Shown: positions 19,957-29,328, counted from the stretch's first letter. The stretch is DNA of 64,000 nucleotides from Nitzschia sp. pyKryTriq1 (GCA_956465555.1 OY101123.1:1798001-1862000), one strand, 5' to 3'. Numbers and translations are program-made. The notes: generated by a model not told the origin, from the sequence alone.

Positions 19957-21122
19957 GATCGATCAAGGGGTAATATACTGGAAACTATCTACGGTAGCTC
20001 GAGAGAGACTACAAGTACTCCGCAAATAACAATATGTCGCGCTCTCTCCGTCCTTTCTCCATCGCCTTTGCCATCGTCGCCGCTCCGCCTTGGCTTGGCT
20101 TGGCGTGTTGTTGCGTTCACGTCGGCGCGGCCGCCGCGTGTGCGTGACGATGAAGCACGAAGCTACCGAAGTTCAACGGTCGAAAAACGACTGGACCTCG
20201 CAAGCTTTGCCACGAGGTTTTTGGATCGTCTGTCCGATGTCCTTCGTACGGTACGAACCTGGTACCTGGTACCAGTCAAAAATCGCTTTCGGGACTTATT
20301 CCGACACATTCTTTGGAGGGCCGTATCTCCATTGAAACACATGCTACATCAACGCTTTTTTAACCCTCCTTGACTACACAAACCAATCTGATTGGTAGGA
20401 GTTGCTTGGAGAAGTGTCAGATCGGCATTCTGGTCGTCTTCTTGCCCTTGCAAATACCTAACAACCAGAAAGGTCAGTAGTCAATACACGGATCACAGTG
20501 GGTGATCCATCATCGTTGAAGCTCATTTTCCAACGTGCGCTAATGTTTGTTTCGTGCCTTCTTTCAACATCTGTTGTCGGAAGTGCAGTCCAAACGAAGG
20601 CATAGTTTTCCCCTTCGAAGCAATATAAGAGTAATACTTTACCTGGTACATAAGACAAATTCTTCCTAGAAGATTGTGTAAGAATGAGGGTAGACTATTG
20701 TTGAGATTGAAGGATTTAATATTATATTGTTATTTGAAGAAGGGGGGATAGCCAGGAGCATTCGCCAGAGAAAATCTGCAGGCGGAATTTGCATCCTCGC
20801 CGCTGCCAATATGGGCAGAGTGATTGCCACAGCCTTGTTTTGTTGCTCAGACATGGCAACAAGAAGCCCCAAGCAGATATGTTGTTATTAGTAGGGTTGA
20901 GATGGATTCTACTACCTTTAGGCTCCAAGAACTGAATGGTATTGTGTCCAAAATGGGTGCCGTATGATGGGTTTGTTGTTGTTGTTGTTGTTGTTATCGA
21001 AGTCATGGAGGCAATACACTCGATAAAGGTCTGCCCGTCATCAGGGAACGATGAATCAAGGTGTGACCGGTGTGACGGGCAGCCAGACGTCTTGTACCAG
21101 CTCTACGCGTCGTCGCCAGCCA
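19957..21122. other. Intergenic, no supported gene
   Basis: Short frames occur but none has a family feature. The segment 20181-20243 recurs at 24534-24629 with a 30-base difference. A GTT-repeat tract lies near 20970-20996. Confidence 0.4.
20181..20243 (+). repeat. Dispersed repeat, copy without insert
   Basis: CGAAAAACGACTGGACCTCG then CA, AGCTTTGCCACGAGG and GGATCGTCTGTCCG; the same sequence is at 24534-24629 but with 30 extra bases after CTCGCA. Confidence 0.75.
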
Positions 21123-21409
21123 TACTTACCACAAGATCTTGGAAATAAGATACTTGAGGCGCGGGGCCGGGCAACACCTTTGTAAGCGCCCCAATAATAC
21201 GCCAGCACGGGCGCTTTTATTCTAGGGGGCTCGCGACTTGCGACACGGACGGATTATGAGAACCCTCGCTAACACAAAATACGATTCCACCACGTGTTAT
21301 AGTGTTCTCATCCTTCAAGGAATGCGAAAGAACCAAATTGTATTGGAAAAGTACCACCACGTGTTTTAGCGTTCTCATTTTTCAAGGAATCCGAAAGAAC
21401 CAAATTGTA
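21123..21409 (+). repeat. 287-bp direct repeat, copy 1
   Basis: Begins TACTTACCACAAGATCTTGG and ends CAAATTGTA; a near-identical unit lies at 21546-21840. Internally it holds two related sub-units of about 56 bases, each beginning CCACCACGTGTT and ending AAGAACCAAATTGTA, so CACGTG occurs twice (21291 and 21358). Confidence 0.9.
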
Positions 21410-21794
21410 CAGGTATAGGACAATCAGGTATCCGGCAAAGCCCCCGTAAACAAGCCTTTTGTCCTGAATCAATCGATTGGCAAGATAGTAGTGATAGCCA
21501 ATCAAACCCAGTCCGATAACAATAAGAAGTGGCCCCAAAGCAGTGTACTTACCACAAGATCTTGGAAATAAGATACTTGAGGCGCGGGGCCGGGCAACAC
21601 CTTTGTAAGCCCCCCAATAATACGCCAGCACGGGCGCTTTTATTCTAGGGGGCTCGCGACTTGCGACACGGACGGATTAAGAGAACCCTCGCTAACACAA
21701 AATACGATTGCACCGACCACGTGTTATAGTGTTCTCATCCTTCAAGCAAGGAATGCGAAAGAACCAAATTGTATTGGAAAAGTACCACCACGTG
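21291..21794. promoter_or_regulatory. Four CACGTG (G-box/E-box) sites upstream of the 21955 gene
   Basis: CACGTG occurs at 21291-21296, 21358-21363, 21718-21723 and 21789-21794, one in each sub-unit of the duplicated repeat. CACGTG is the core site of bHLH and bZIP factors in many eukaryotes. Position 161 to 664 bases before the start codon fits an upstream regulatory region; function is inferred only. Confidence 0.35.
21417..21543 (-). pseudogene. Middle fragment of the KKAA membrane-protein gene
   Basis: 127 bases match 23571-23697 with few changes and would encode ALGPLLIVIGLGLIGYHYYL and the following span. It is enclosed between the two 290-bp repeats, which generate a chimeric 107-codon minus-strand frame (21308-21631) that is not a credible gene. 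Confidence 0.88.
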
Positions 21795-21840
21795 TTTTAG
21801 CGTTCTCATTTTTCAAGGAATCCGAAAGAACCAAATTGTA
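21546..21840 (+). repeat. Direct repeat, copy 2
   Basis: Matches 21123-21409 with a few small insertions, for example ACCGACCACGTG in place of CCACCACGTG. Two more CACGTG sites lie at 21718 and 21789. It ends 114 bases before the ATG at 21955. Confidence 0.9.
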
Positions 21841-21954
21841 GTGGATACTACTTTTCCTCACCGCAGGCTCTCACAAATTTGATTGCAGACACACCAACAA
21901 GACCAAAAAGGAATACAAAATACTACCAACAACTAGCAGCACGACAATATCATC

Positions 21955-22425
21955 ATGAAGCTCTTCACCGCTACTTTCATGCGTTTTTTCCTCCTCATTG
22001 CGACAACTGTCGCGTTTTCTGGAAGCAACAAGAACGTTCGTCGTGAAACGACGAACCCTGCGAAGCCGCCAGCACCAGCTGTGCTGCCCATGGCCCAAGA
22101 AATCATGACCCGCCGTACCGCGTTTGTTACGGGTGTTGCTACGGCCACTCTCTTGGTGGCAGCACCCCCTTCCATTGCCATTGACGCCAAGAAGCAGAAG
22201 CGAGATAATGTTGTTGAGGAGGAGGAGGACGAGGACGACAAGCAATGCCCTTGCGAGGAGAAGGAAAACGTACGCAGTTGCATGGACCTATGCCTCTACG
22301 AATGTGTCAAGCATGGCGGGAGCAAGGAGGAATGCATCAGTGACTGTGGTAGGCAGTGCAAGACAGAGAGGGGCCAACGCACGATGGCTACTCCCATTAC
22401 CAGAAAAGGAGTGGATTACAAGTAG
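21955..22425 (+). CDS. Probable thylakoid-lumen Cys-rich protein
   Basis: 156 residues with a tripartite targeting layout. A signal peptide (MKLFTATFMRFFLLIATTVAF) has F at the likely cleavage point, as in diatom ASAFAP-type plastid presequences. A short basic transit-like stretch follows, then MTRRTAFVTGVATATLLVAA ending near PSIA-ID, a twin-Arg plus hydrophobic segment like a Tat signal for thylakoid import. The mature part is acidic, then holds eight cysteines spaced C-x-C, x8, C-x3-C-x3-C, x9, C-x3-C-x3-C. I do not recognise the family; a disulfide-bonded or metal-binding helical hairpin is plausible. It sits inside what looks like an interrupted copy of the membrane-protein gene. Confidence 0.7.
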   Translation: MKLFTATFMRFFLLIATTVAFSGSNKNVRRETTNPAKPPAPAVLPMAQEIMTRRTAFVTGVATATLLVAAPPSIAIDAKKQKRDNVVEEEEDEDDKQCPCEEKENVRSCMDLCLYECVKHGGSKEECISDCGRQCKTERGQRTMATPITRKGVDYK

Positions 22426-23380
22426 ATGCATTGGCTGGTAGTAGTAGGCTACAAGCAACGACGGACAGGACAGTCTCAACATAGCACATGCGTCCGGCAG
22501 CATCTCACAACCACGACCAAGACCACTCTAGAAGGCGAGAAGTTTAGTACTACTACTAGTAGTCACTAATACAGAAGTAAGAAGAACTCGCCTTAACACT
22601 CTTTCACTACGAAACGCTTGTTGACGGTAGTAGTCTCCCAACGTGAAGTGCGGTACTACTAGTAGTAGTAGCTGACACATAGCGAGTGTATGTACAGAGA
22701 CTAGCGGTAGTACAGTAAGCCGGGAAATGTGTCAAATCCCGCATTCCCCCAAAAATCACGCCCTCCACTTCCTTGAAAATTGCACAGCTCCTTCGGGGAA
22801 CTGTACGTACTACCGGTAAAGGCAGGCACAAGAAGGGAGGAAACAAGTTTTTGGCTGCGTCAAGAATCAACTTGGCTGCTTGCTCGTAGTACTACTCCTA
22901 CTAAAGTAGGAAATCTTGCTGATTTTGTGCGAACCCGCAGGATGTTGCATGATGATGCAGCACGATGAGTCCTCCGAGTGAGTGAGTCGTCGTCGTACGT
23001 CTCGTGTCCACGAAAACCCCCAAACGAATGATGCGATGATAAGGGTTCTCAATCCGTCCGTGTGTCATTATTAATTACGCGGAGGACATGCCCGTATGTA
23101 CTATTTTAGTGTATGTACGATGCATGGCTAGTAAGGTAGCTACATCAACTAACAACGTACTAACTTTGGTTGAACAAACGACAGATTGCAGTAATGAATG
23201 ATGATGATGTCTGCCATTGAGTTGCAATGTTTCTCTAGAGCACCCCGTTGTGAGCTGGTCCACAAAGCTGAAGTTTTGACGAGTAATGTAGTCTTCTTGT
23301 ATGGATGATGATGCGAGTATAGAGCTCGAGCAGCAGCTCGAATATGTCGTCGTCCTCCTCGTACTGCTGAGTCTTGCTTT
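22426..23380. other. Intergenic with a degenerate 5' gene copy
   Basis: Apart from the fragment at 22780-22998, this stretch carries ACTACTAGTAGT palindromes near 22545 and 22650 and no supported gene. Minus-strand frames near 23149-23577 partly run antisense through the neighbouring gene and are shadows. Confidence 0.4.
22780..22998 (-). pseudogene. Degenerate 5' end of the KKAA membrane-protein gene
   Basis: Shares GGGAGGAAA, TTGCGTC-like, ATCAAC, TTGG-TTGCTTG and GATTTTGTG-GAACCCGCA blocks in order with 23765-23990, that is, the start of the coding region and the 5' flank of the intact gene. The start codon is lost and indels break the frame. It is collinear on the minus strand with the middle fragment at 21417-21543. 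Confidence 0.65.
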
Positions 23381-23863
23381 TTAGGCGGCCTTCTTCTTGA
23401 CATCCGCAGTTGCTGTAGTAGGAATGAACAGGGCGGTGGGAGCCAAGGTGGCAAAAAGAGCCAAATGAAGAAAGAAATGATAAAAGACATAATTATCGTC
23501 TTTGAGGGCTTCAATTTGTTCCGCAGCCGTATCTTTGGGGAATCCCAAGTCAAATACCTTGGATAGGACAAGGACAATCAGGTATCCGGCAAAGCCCCCG
23601 TAAACAAGCATTTTGTCCTGAATCAATTGATTGGCAAGATAGTAGTGATAGCCAATCAAACCCAGTCCGATAACAATAAGAAGTGGCCCCAAAGCAGCAA
23701 CCTTCGGAAAGACGTCGGCGTAGTGTTCGACCATGGCTTGAACAGCTCCGAAAACGAGGAGAGGTGCTCGATACTTTTCGGGAAATGGCTGTACTATCAG
23801 ACCGACCGCTACGACATGAAAAGCAAGGAACAATATGGGAGGAAAGCTTGCGTCGATCAACAT
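23381..23863 (-). CDS. Small four-span membrane protein ending in KKAA
   Basis: 160 residues from the Met of MLIDASFPPILFLAFHVV; the frame is open about 100 bases further but that part reads as leader. Four hydrophobic segments are visible: ILFLAFHVVAVGLIV, APLLVFGAVQAMV, LGPLLIVIGLGLIGYHYYL with YGGFAGYLIVLVL, and FFLHLALFATLAPTALFI. The C-terminus is KKAA, a dilysine KKXX pattern that in eukaryotes recycles membrane proteins to the ER. No family recognised. Broken copies of its 5', middle and 3' parts lie at 22780-22998, 21417-21543 and 11968-12058. Confidence 0.65.
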   Translation of the reverse strand: MLIDASFPPILFLAFHVVAVGLIVQPFPEKYRAPLLVFGAVQAMVEHYADVFPKVAALGPLLIVIGLGLIGYHYYLANQLIQDKMLVYGGFAGYLIVLVLSKVFDLGFPKDTAAEQIEALKDDNYVFYHFFLHLALFATLAPTALFIPTTATADVKKKAA

Positions 23864-24533
23864 GGTGGTGGCCGTTTGTAGTGTAGTTGGGTTTGGTTGC
23901 TTGTACCGTACCGGTAGTACTACTAGTAATCTTGATTTTGTGAGAACCCGCATCAGATGTTGCATGCACGATGCGTCCGAGTGAGTCGCCGTGTAATAAT
24001 GATGTGTCTCTTATTATTGTCCACAGGAAAACCAAAAAGAATCTTCACATTCCCACATCATCAGTTTTAACATAGATTATTATGATGCGAGGATTCTCAA
24101 GAAGTACAGTACATAGTTCTTCATCCTGCTCGTTGCGCGCAGGAAACACCAGTACCGTACGGTACCGGTACTAAAGGTAAAAGACCAGTCTTTGAAATCG
24201 TTTTCCCCGCATCATTGGAACGATATATTTCCTCATCTTCTTTCGGTGAAGAACGTTGATGATTCATGACATCAGTCCGACATACAGTAGCCAAGTGGGA
24301 CACCGCATGCATGAGGCTGTCAACAACAACAAAATAATATAAAAAGAGCCGCAGAAAGAAGGGGAGAAGACGACGGGATATACCGGTATGCAGGCGAAAA
24401 ACGTGATGGTTTTGTGGCGTGAAGAAAGATACTGCGTATCGGTACCGGTACAACAGTACCGGTACTGGTACTGGTATGCCTCATCGCAAAGAGCGCAGAA
24501 ACGCGCGGGACGCGACAGTCGCCGCTCGTCCGC

Positions 24534-24629
24534 CGAAAAAACGACTGGACCTCGCAATGCGTATGTACCGGTACGAGTGTACCGTTAGCTTTGCCACGAG
24601 GTTTTGGGATCGTCTGTCCGGATGTCCTA
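24534..24629 (+). repeat. Dispersed repeat, copy with 30-bp insert
   Basis: Matches 20181-20243 except for 30 bases at 24557-24586 that include TGTACCGGTACGAGTGTACC. The clean junctions suggest an insertion or deletion event involving the TACCGGTA motif. Confidence 0.7.
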
Positions 24630-24778
24630 CCTGCCTCTTTGGACTTTGGAGGAGGATGACGCCATGATGATGATTGATTGATTCTTTTTATTCTGCGATC
24701 TCTCATCTCTCGCGCGCATCAAAACCTGCTATATGCGAGGAGAGTGATGGAGAGTGTGATGATTCCGTCTTTTCTCTT

Positions 24779-25113
24779 CACAGCGGGAAGGTTACGGAAT
24801 AAGGGCGGGACAAGGATCGCTAAAAACAGTTCTTATATATGCCTTGTCCCGGCGTTGTCCCGCCCCTCGCGATTTTTTGAGAGGCCATTTGACACGTCAA
24901 CACGGCCTTTTGCGGACCCTTGTCCCGCCCTTGACCCCACAGTTCCTGTTGTCCCGCCCTTCTTCCGCCCAAATAGCCTCTATAGGCCGTACATTTTCCC
25001 TTGTCCCGCCCCTTGTCCCGCCGCTGTCCCGCCCTTCTTTCCCCTTTTATATAACGGTTCTGTACTGTTATCCCGCCCCTGTCCCGCCCTTATTCCGTAA
25101 CCTTCCCGCTGTG
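24779..25113. mobile_element. Non-autonomous element with 33-bp perfect TIRs
   Basis: The 33 bases at 24779-24811 (starting CACAGCGGGAAGGTTACGGA) are the exact reverse complement of 25081-25113. The interior of about 270 bases contains roughly nine copies of TGTCCCGCC or close variants, all on the plus strand, like subterminal transposase-binding repeats. There is no transposase frame and I could not identify a target-site duplication. Best described as a MITE-like or other non-autonomous DNA transposon; superfamily not assigned. Confidence 0.75.
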
Positions 25114-25242
25114 TTGTTGGTGTTCATTATTTATTACTACACATACGAGTACACTCTATTTACTCGTATGTACCCGCACATCGATTCAATCATCATCGTA
25201 CGCGGCTCCCTGTCTGCCAATACCTACATATACCGGTTCATA

Positions 25243-25277
25243 CATCGCATCGCATCGCATCGTATCGTATCGTATCG
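25243..25277 (+). repeat. Pentanucleotide microsatellite
   Basis: Tandem CATCG units change to TATCG units part-way, a compound microsatellite of about seven repeats. Confidence 0.8.
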
Positions 25278-25608
25278 CGTCCTCTGTCATTGAAACAATA
25301 ATAACGTTCAAAAAGGCAAGCAAGCAAGTACTTGTATTACTTACTGGTACTTGTATACCATACCTCTTTCTGTCTGTCTGCATTATTTTAAGCGAGTACA
25401 AGTAGTCAAGTCAGTAAGAAGAAAGACCTGAGCTTCATTCAGACGACACGACACGACTCGCGCCTACTACTATTACGTACCGCAGTTGCACAAGTAGTAC
25501 AGTGCCATCAGCCAGCCAGTCAGCATTCCACACACGAGTACTAACTGTACCGTTCGTATACGTCATTCACACGGCATCATCGATCAATAGATCGATATAT
25601 ATAGTAGT

Positions 25609-27191
25609 ATGAAGCATCTTACCATCCGTCTTTGGCGATGGAGTATAGTCTTGTTGGTAAGTTATTGTGAATATAAAGTACTGTATATTATAATGGTGTC
25701 ATGTCGTGCAGTACCGTATTATTACTGTACTGTAACATGATGATGATGATGTGTGGAATGTTTGATTTGTGCTTTCTGCACATGAGTTCTTGCTGAAATC
25801 ATCACGACGATTGATTCATTCATTCATTCAATCAATCAATCCTCGCCGCTCACGAAATAATTATTTTCCATGCATATACTGTCTGTATAATATTATAGTT
25901 CCTGGCGGGATTGTCTGGGAGCATGCCACTCGGCAACAGCAACAACAACAACAACAATCATAGTCGACGCAGTCGACGTCGCGGAAGGAATGGTGGTGGT
26001 GGTGGTGGTGGTGACAATGGTACCAACAACAATAGCGGTAATGGTAATGGTAATGATGGTGGTGATGATGATAATGTCTTGTCCCTCATTCATGTGTCAT
26101 TTCGAGATGAATGGTATCAGCTGGAAGGTGTGGCGACCATGGCCGATGTCTTGGAACAATTGCCACGTCAATCACGTCAATCATCATCATCATCATCAAA
26201 ATTCACAAACAACAACAACAACAACAACAATAGTAATAATGATAATGCTCCATCAACGAGTATTATTCATCCCAAGGATCTGGTCAATGCCAAACTATTG
26301 TACCGGGGAAAAATACTCGAGCAACCACCACAACCGTCCCAACAAAAAAATAACAACATCATTTTGTTGAAGCAAGCGGGGATCAAAGAAGGAGATCGAA
26401 TCTTTGTCGTGCCAGAAAATTATCGTTTTCGGCCCCATGAAGCACTGGCCATCTTTTTGGAAATGATGGCACGGGAAGAAGAAGAACAAGAAGAAGAATC
26501 ATCAACATCATCAGGCAATAACGGCAGTTCGTCTGGCAATACTTCGTCAAGCCATAAAACTCCTCCCTTGGCCAAAATGGTTTCTCAATGGCAAGAAAAT
26601 GGAGGTTCCGACTTTTTTCAATGGTGGTGGAGCTCTTTTATTGCTAATTCTTCCAATCCGAATAATTCACTGCAAAGAGATCAAATCGCTCAAACGATTC
26701 GTTCGTCGGTCGATTTGGGATATCATAGATTACGAATGTTATGGGAACGTCCTTCATTTCGACAAGCCATGAAAAATCCAAAGGGATTGGAAGCGTATCG
26801 AAAGGTACTGGTGCATCATTTGCCAAAATCGATTCAAAAGGAATTATCTCCATCGACACGACAATTTTTGTCCAGTCCGCAAGCTTGGAAGAATCAAATA
26901 CTCAAAGTGACGGAAGCTTTTTTACAATTGGGCGATGTGATATTGGATGGATTGCTCGATATTGTTTTGGATGTCGTACAAGGTGCGGGAGGCCGAGGAC
27001 GGAATAATAACAATAACCGTGCTGCTGCTGCTGCTGGGCAGCAACCACCGCAATCCCTATCGAGCCAGTTCACCTCTTCGCGACGAACAACAACGCAGCA
27101 ACAACATCATGATCATTATGAACCTGATATGGAAGATCCATCCATGGCCAACCAAATGTTATTTGAACTCTCCGAGTCGGAAGAGGATTAA
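25609..27191 (+). CDS. Secretory-pathway protein with ubiquitin-like domain, two exons
   Basis: Exons 25609-25656 and 25899-27191 with a 242-base GT-AG intron give 446 residues. The first exon completes a signal peptide, MKHLTIRLWRWSIVLL joined to FLAGLSGS, that the long second frame lacks. After an Asn/Gly-rich linker comes a ubiquitin-like fold: LIHVSFRDEWYQLEG, VATMADVLEQL, KLLYRGKILEQ and LKQAGIKEGDRIFVVP. The rest has a helical segment (YRKVLVHHLPKSIQKEL) and an amphipathic or hydrophobic stretch VILDGLLDIVLDVVQG, then a disordered acidic tail. A ubiquitin-like domain behind a signal peptide is unusual; ER location is inferred. There is no terminal di-Gly, so it is not a conjugated modifier. 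Confidence 0.7.
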
Positions 27192-27459
27192 AAACATAAT
27201 ATTGTTGTTGTTTTGGCTATACTACAGTACTATGGTGCGCTCGCTCGCCGGATGGTCTACGCGCGCGCACACACACACACACACTCCTGCAATTGCATAT
27301 TCCTTTTTCTTTTCGGCATTGCACAATTACATGTTAGAGGCTGGCTATATATCGAAACCAAATATATTTATATTATAGACTGATAGAGTTCTTGTAGTAC
27401 GGCATCATCATTATACTCTCCGTGTATTAGTATGATGCTTTCTGAAAGTAATAATAGCA

Positions 27460-28482
27460 TTACTCATCCTTGGCATTGCTTTTGGCGTCCTTGGTGATGA
27501 CTGCGTCAATAATGTCACTGTCACTACTTTCTCCTCCTACTACCGAGGATGGCTGTTGTGGTTGTGGTGGTGGTTGTGGTTGTTGTTGTAATAATTCCTT
27601 TTGGAATTGCGCCAATTCTTCTTCGGTCGGTGGTCGAGTTTCCCCTCCTGCATTAATTTCGGGTCGGGCTGGTAATCCATCATCATGACGCCATGTCCGA
27701 AAGCCATCTTCCCCCTCCTGATAGACTTCTCCTTGAAAACCGACCATGGAAGCCTTGACATGGCTGGGATATTTAGTATTCTTCGCCTTGTACTGCCATT
27801 CTTTGGAATGCACAAATCGCTGCATTTGAAGGGTCGGTCGATTGTAGGCAATTTCCAGTTCGGAATCTCCCGGTGCCGTCCAAACTTCCAGCTCTCCTCC
27901 TCCTCCTCCTCGATGGGGATATAATTCCTTGGGTCGCAAATGACAGGCATGCCGTTCGATTATGGGATACAATCGATGAATACATTCCTCCAACGACACA
28001 TCCGATACTCGTGCAACCTTTCCCGTATACCACATTACTTGTTTATCGATTGGATCTCGGACATATACATCATTGGTGGTTTCCTTCCCTCCCGCTTGAC
28101 GAATCGCCAAGAAGGTTTGATGGGCGCGTTGGACGATTCGGGGTTCGTACATCATATCGGGAGGACACGGAGTATACTGGCGTGGTCCTGCAGCACTATC
28201 ATTATTATCCTCGTCGTCGTCGTCGTCCAAGATCAAATCCCATTTGCTCGGCTGTCGCCACAACACGGTGGAAGAAAATGTCGCTGTTGCGGATTTGGGA
28301 GCTGGAAGGGTGGGGCTGCTGCTGCTGCTGCTGCTGCCAGTACGCCCACTGCTGATGCTTTGCTGCCACGGGGAAAACGCGTGGGCAATTGGAGGGTGGT
28401 GATTCAAGAGACATACCAGCAGGATCAGGAAAGCTATGGTCGTTAGCGCACTGGCACTGGGAAGAGCCATGTTTTGGATCAT
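27460..28482 (-). CDS. Plastid-targeted conserved protein
   Basis: About 340 residues from MIQNMALPSASAL; the Met four residues later (28470) is equally possible, and the frame is open up to 28635. The leader TTIAFLILLVCLLNHHPPIA is followed by HAFSPW, a textbook diatom plastid cleavage motif with F at +1, then a Ser-rich transit region. The mature core contains YTPCPPDMMYEPRIVQRAHQ and DVYVRDPIDKQVMWYTGKVA, then ECIHRLYPIIERHACHLRPK and LEVWTAPGDSELEIAYNRP; it looks like a conserved soluble chloroplast domain, but I cannot name it. The C-terminus is Gln/Pro-rich and acidic. It converges with the ubiquitin-like gene (268 bases between stops). Confidence 0.68.
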   Translation of the reverse strand: MIQNMALPSASALTTIAFLILLVCLLNHHPPIAHAFSPWQQSISSGRTGSSSSSSSPTLPAPKSATATFSSTVLWRQPSKWDLILDDDDDEDNNDSAAGPRQYTPCPPDMMYEPRIVQRAHQTFLAIRQAGGKETTNDVYVRDPIDKQVMWYTGKVARVSDVSLEECIHRLYPIIERHACHLRPKELYPHRGGGGGELEVWTAPGDSELEIAYNRPTLQMQRFVHSKEWQYKAKNTKYPSHVKASMVGFQGEVYQEGEDGFRTWRHDDGLPARPEINAGGETRPPTEEELAQFQKELLQQQPQPPPQPQQPSSVVGGESSDSDIIDAVITKDAKSNAKDE

Positions 28483-29328
28483 GATTCTTCGGCAGCTGCC
28501 ACCGGACGAGAGGTGAATGCTGTTTCTTCGTCGGTCTCCTTTTGCCCCCATTCTTACTTTTGTTGTTTTTCGACTGCATGAATTTGATCTACTATCTTCG
28601 ACCATTGTGTTGTTTGTCAACGTTATGCTATTCATACAATAGTTATGGGCTGACTGGTGACTGTAATTTCCAAAGCCAAGATGGCGGGAGAGGTGTGCGT
28701 ACGCAGCATCTCTTCCATGGCATGCGTCTCGAAAGAAATCTTATTAGATTTGGGGGGATGATCTTTTTTTGGTTTTTATATATTATACTTAGTTTGTGCG
28801 TTTGATGGCTCTGGCGTCTTCTCATACGACGGTTGATGTTCAGACGGATGGTCCAAAAATCGACCGGAAGACGAAGGGACGACTGACTTCAACTGTATTT
28901 ACTGTGTTGTACCGGTACAGTACCAGTACTGTAGCAGCGTGACTGCGAGCATCGACCGTTCAGTGTAACCGTTGACGAGCCGCCCAGCTCGGAGCATCCT
29001 TGTGAAGAATTTCGTCTCGACCTTGACTATGGTCATTCGACGGGAGTGTGGTGTTTGTCAAATTGACATTATTCAACTCTGTATATGTAATTAAAGCGGG
29101 ACTTCTAAGTAACAACTTGGTACTTACAGGAAGATGTGAAATTTTCTGCTATCACAACTTGCAAGCAAGGCGCATGCCTTGAATGCGATCTTTGATACCG
29201 CATGGCTTCGCTCCTTTTCCTTGCTTCGATTTCTCTCATCATCCACCATATATTGCATGAAAACACACACACACACACACGTTTTGAAGGATATACGTGA
29301 TAATAGAATTGCAACTCATCTGCCGACT
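28483..29328. other. Intergenic promoter region
   Basis: Lies between two divergent starts. It contains GTACCGGTACAGTACCAGTAC near 28912 and a (CA)n tract near 29263-29280. A 45-codon frame from 28805 has no family feature. Confidence 0.4.

Larger units (their letters stand above)
23864..25608. other. 1.7-kb intergenic region with a TIR element
   Basis: Contains the 5' flank of the membrane-protein gene, a cluster of TACCGGTAC sites (24160-24570), the dispersed repeat at 24534, the element at 24779-25113, and an ATCGC/ATCGT pentanucleotide microsatellite at 25243-25277. The final 300 bases lead into the ubiquitin-like gene. No coding exon seen. Confidence 0.5.

Noticed and set aside
20068-20373. 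Arg-rich 101-codon plus-strand frame
   Set aside because: Overlaps a dispersed non-coding repeat and has an alternative open frame; no family feature.
21308-21631. 107-codon minus-strand frame with a membrane segment
   Set aside because: Its core is the captured 127-bp gene fragment and both ends are repeat sequence; treated as a chance chimera, not a gene.
21123-21840. Small LTR retrotransposon
   Set aside because: Direct repeats exist, but there is no TG...CA end pattern, primer-binding site, polypurine tract or reverse transcriptase between them.
24779-25113. CRISPR-like array because of repeated TGTCCCGCC
   Set aside because: Units are 9 bases with irregular spacing and lie inside perfect TIRs in a eukaryotic genome; a transposon-type element fits better.
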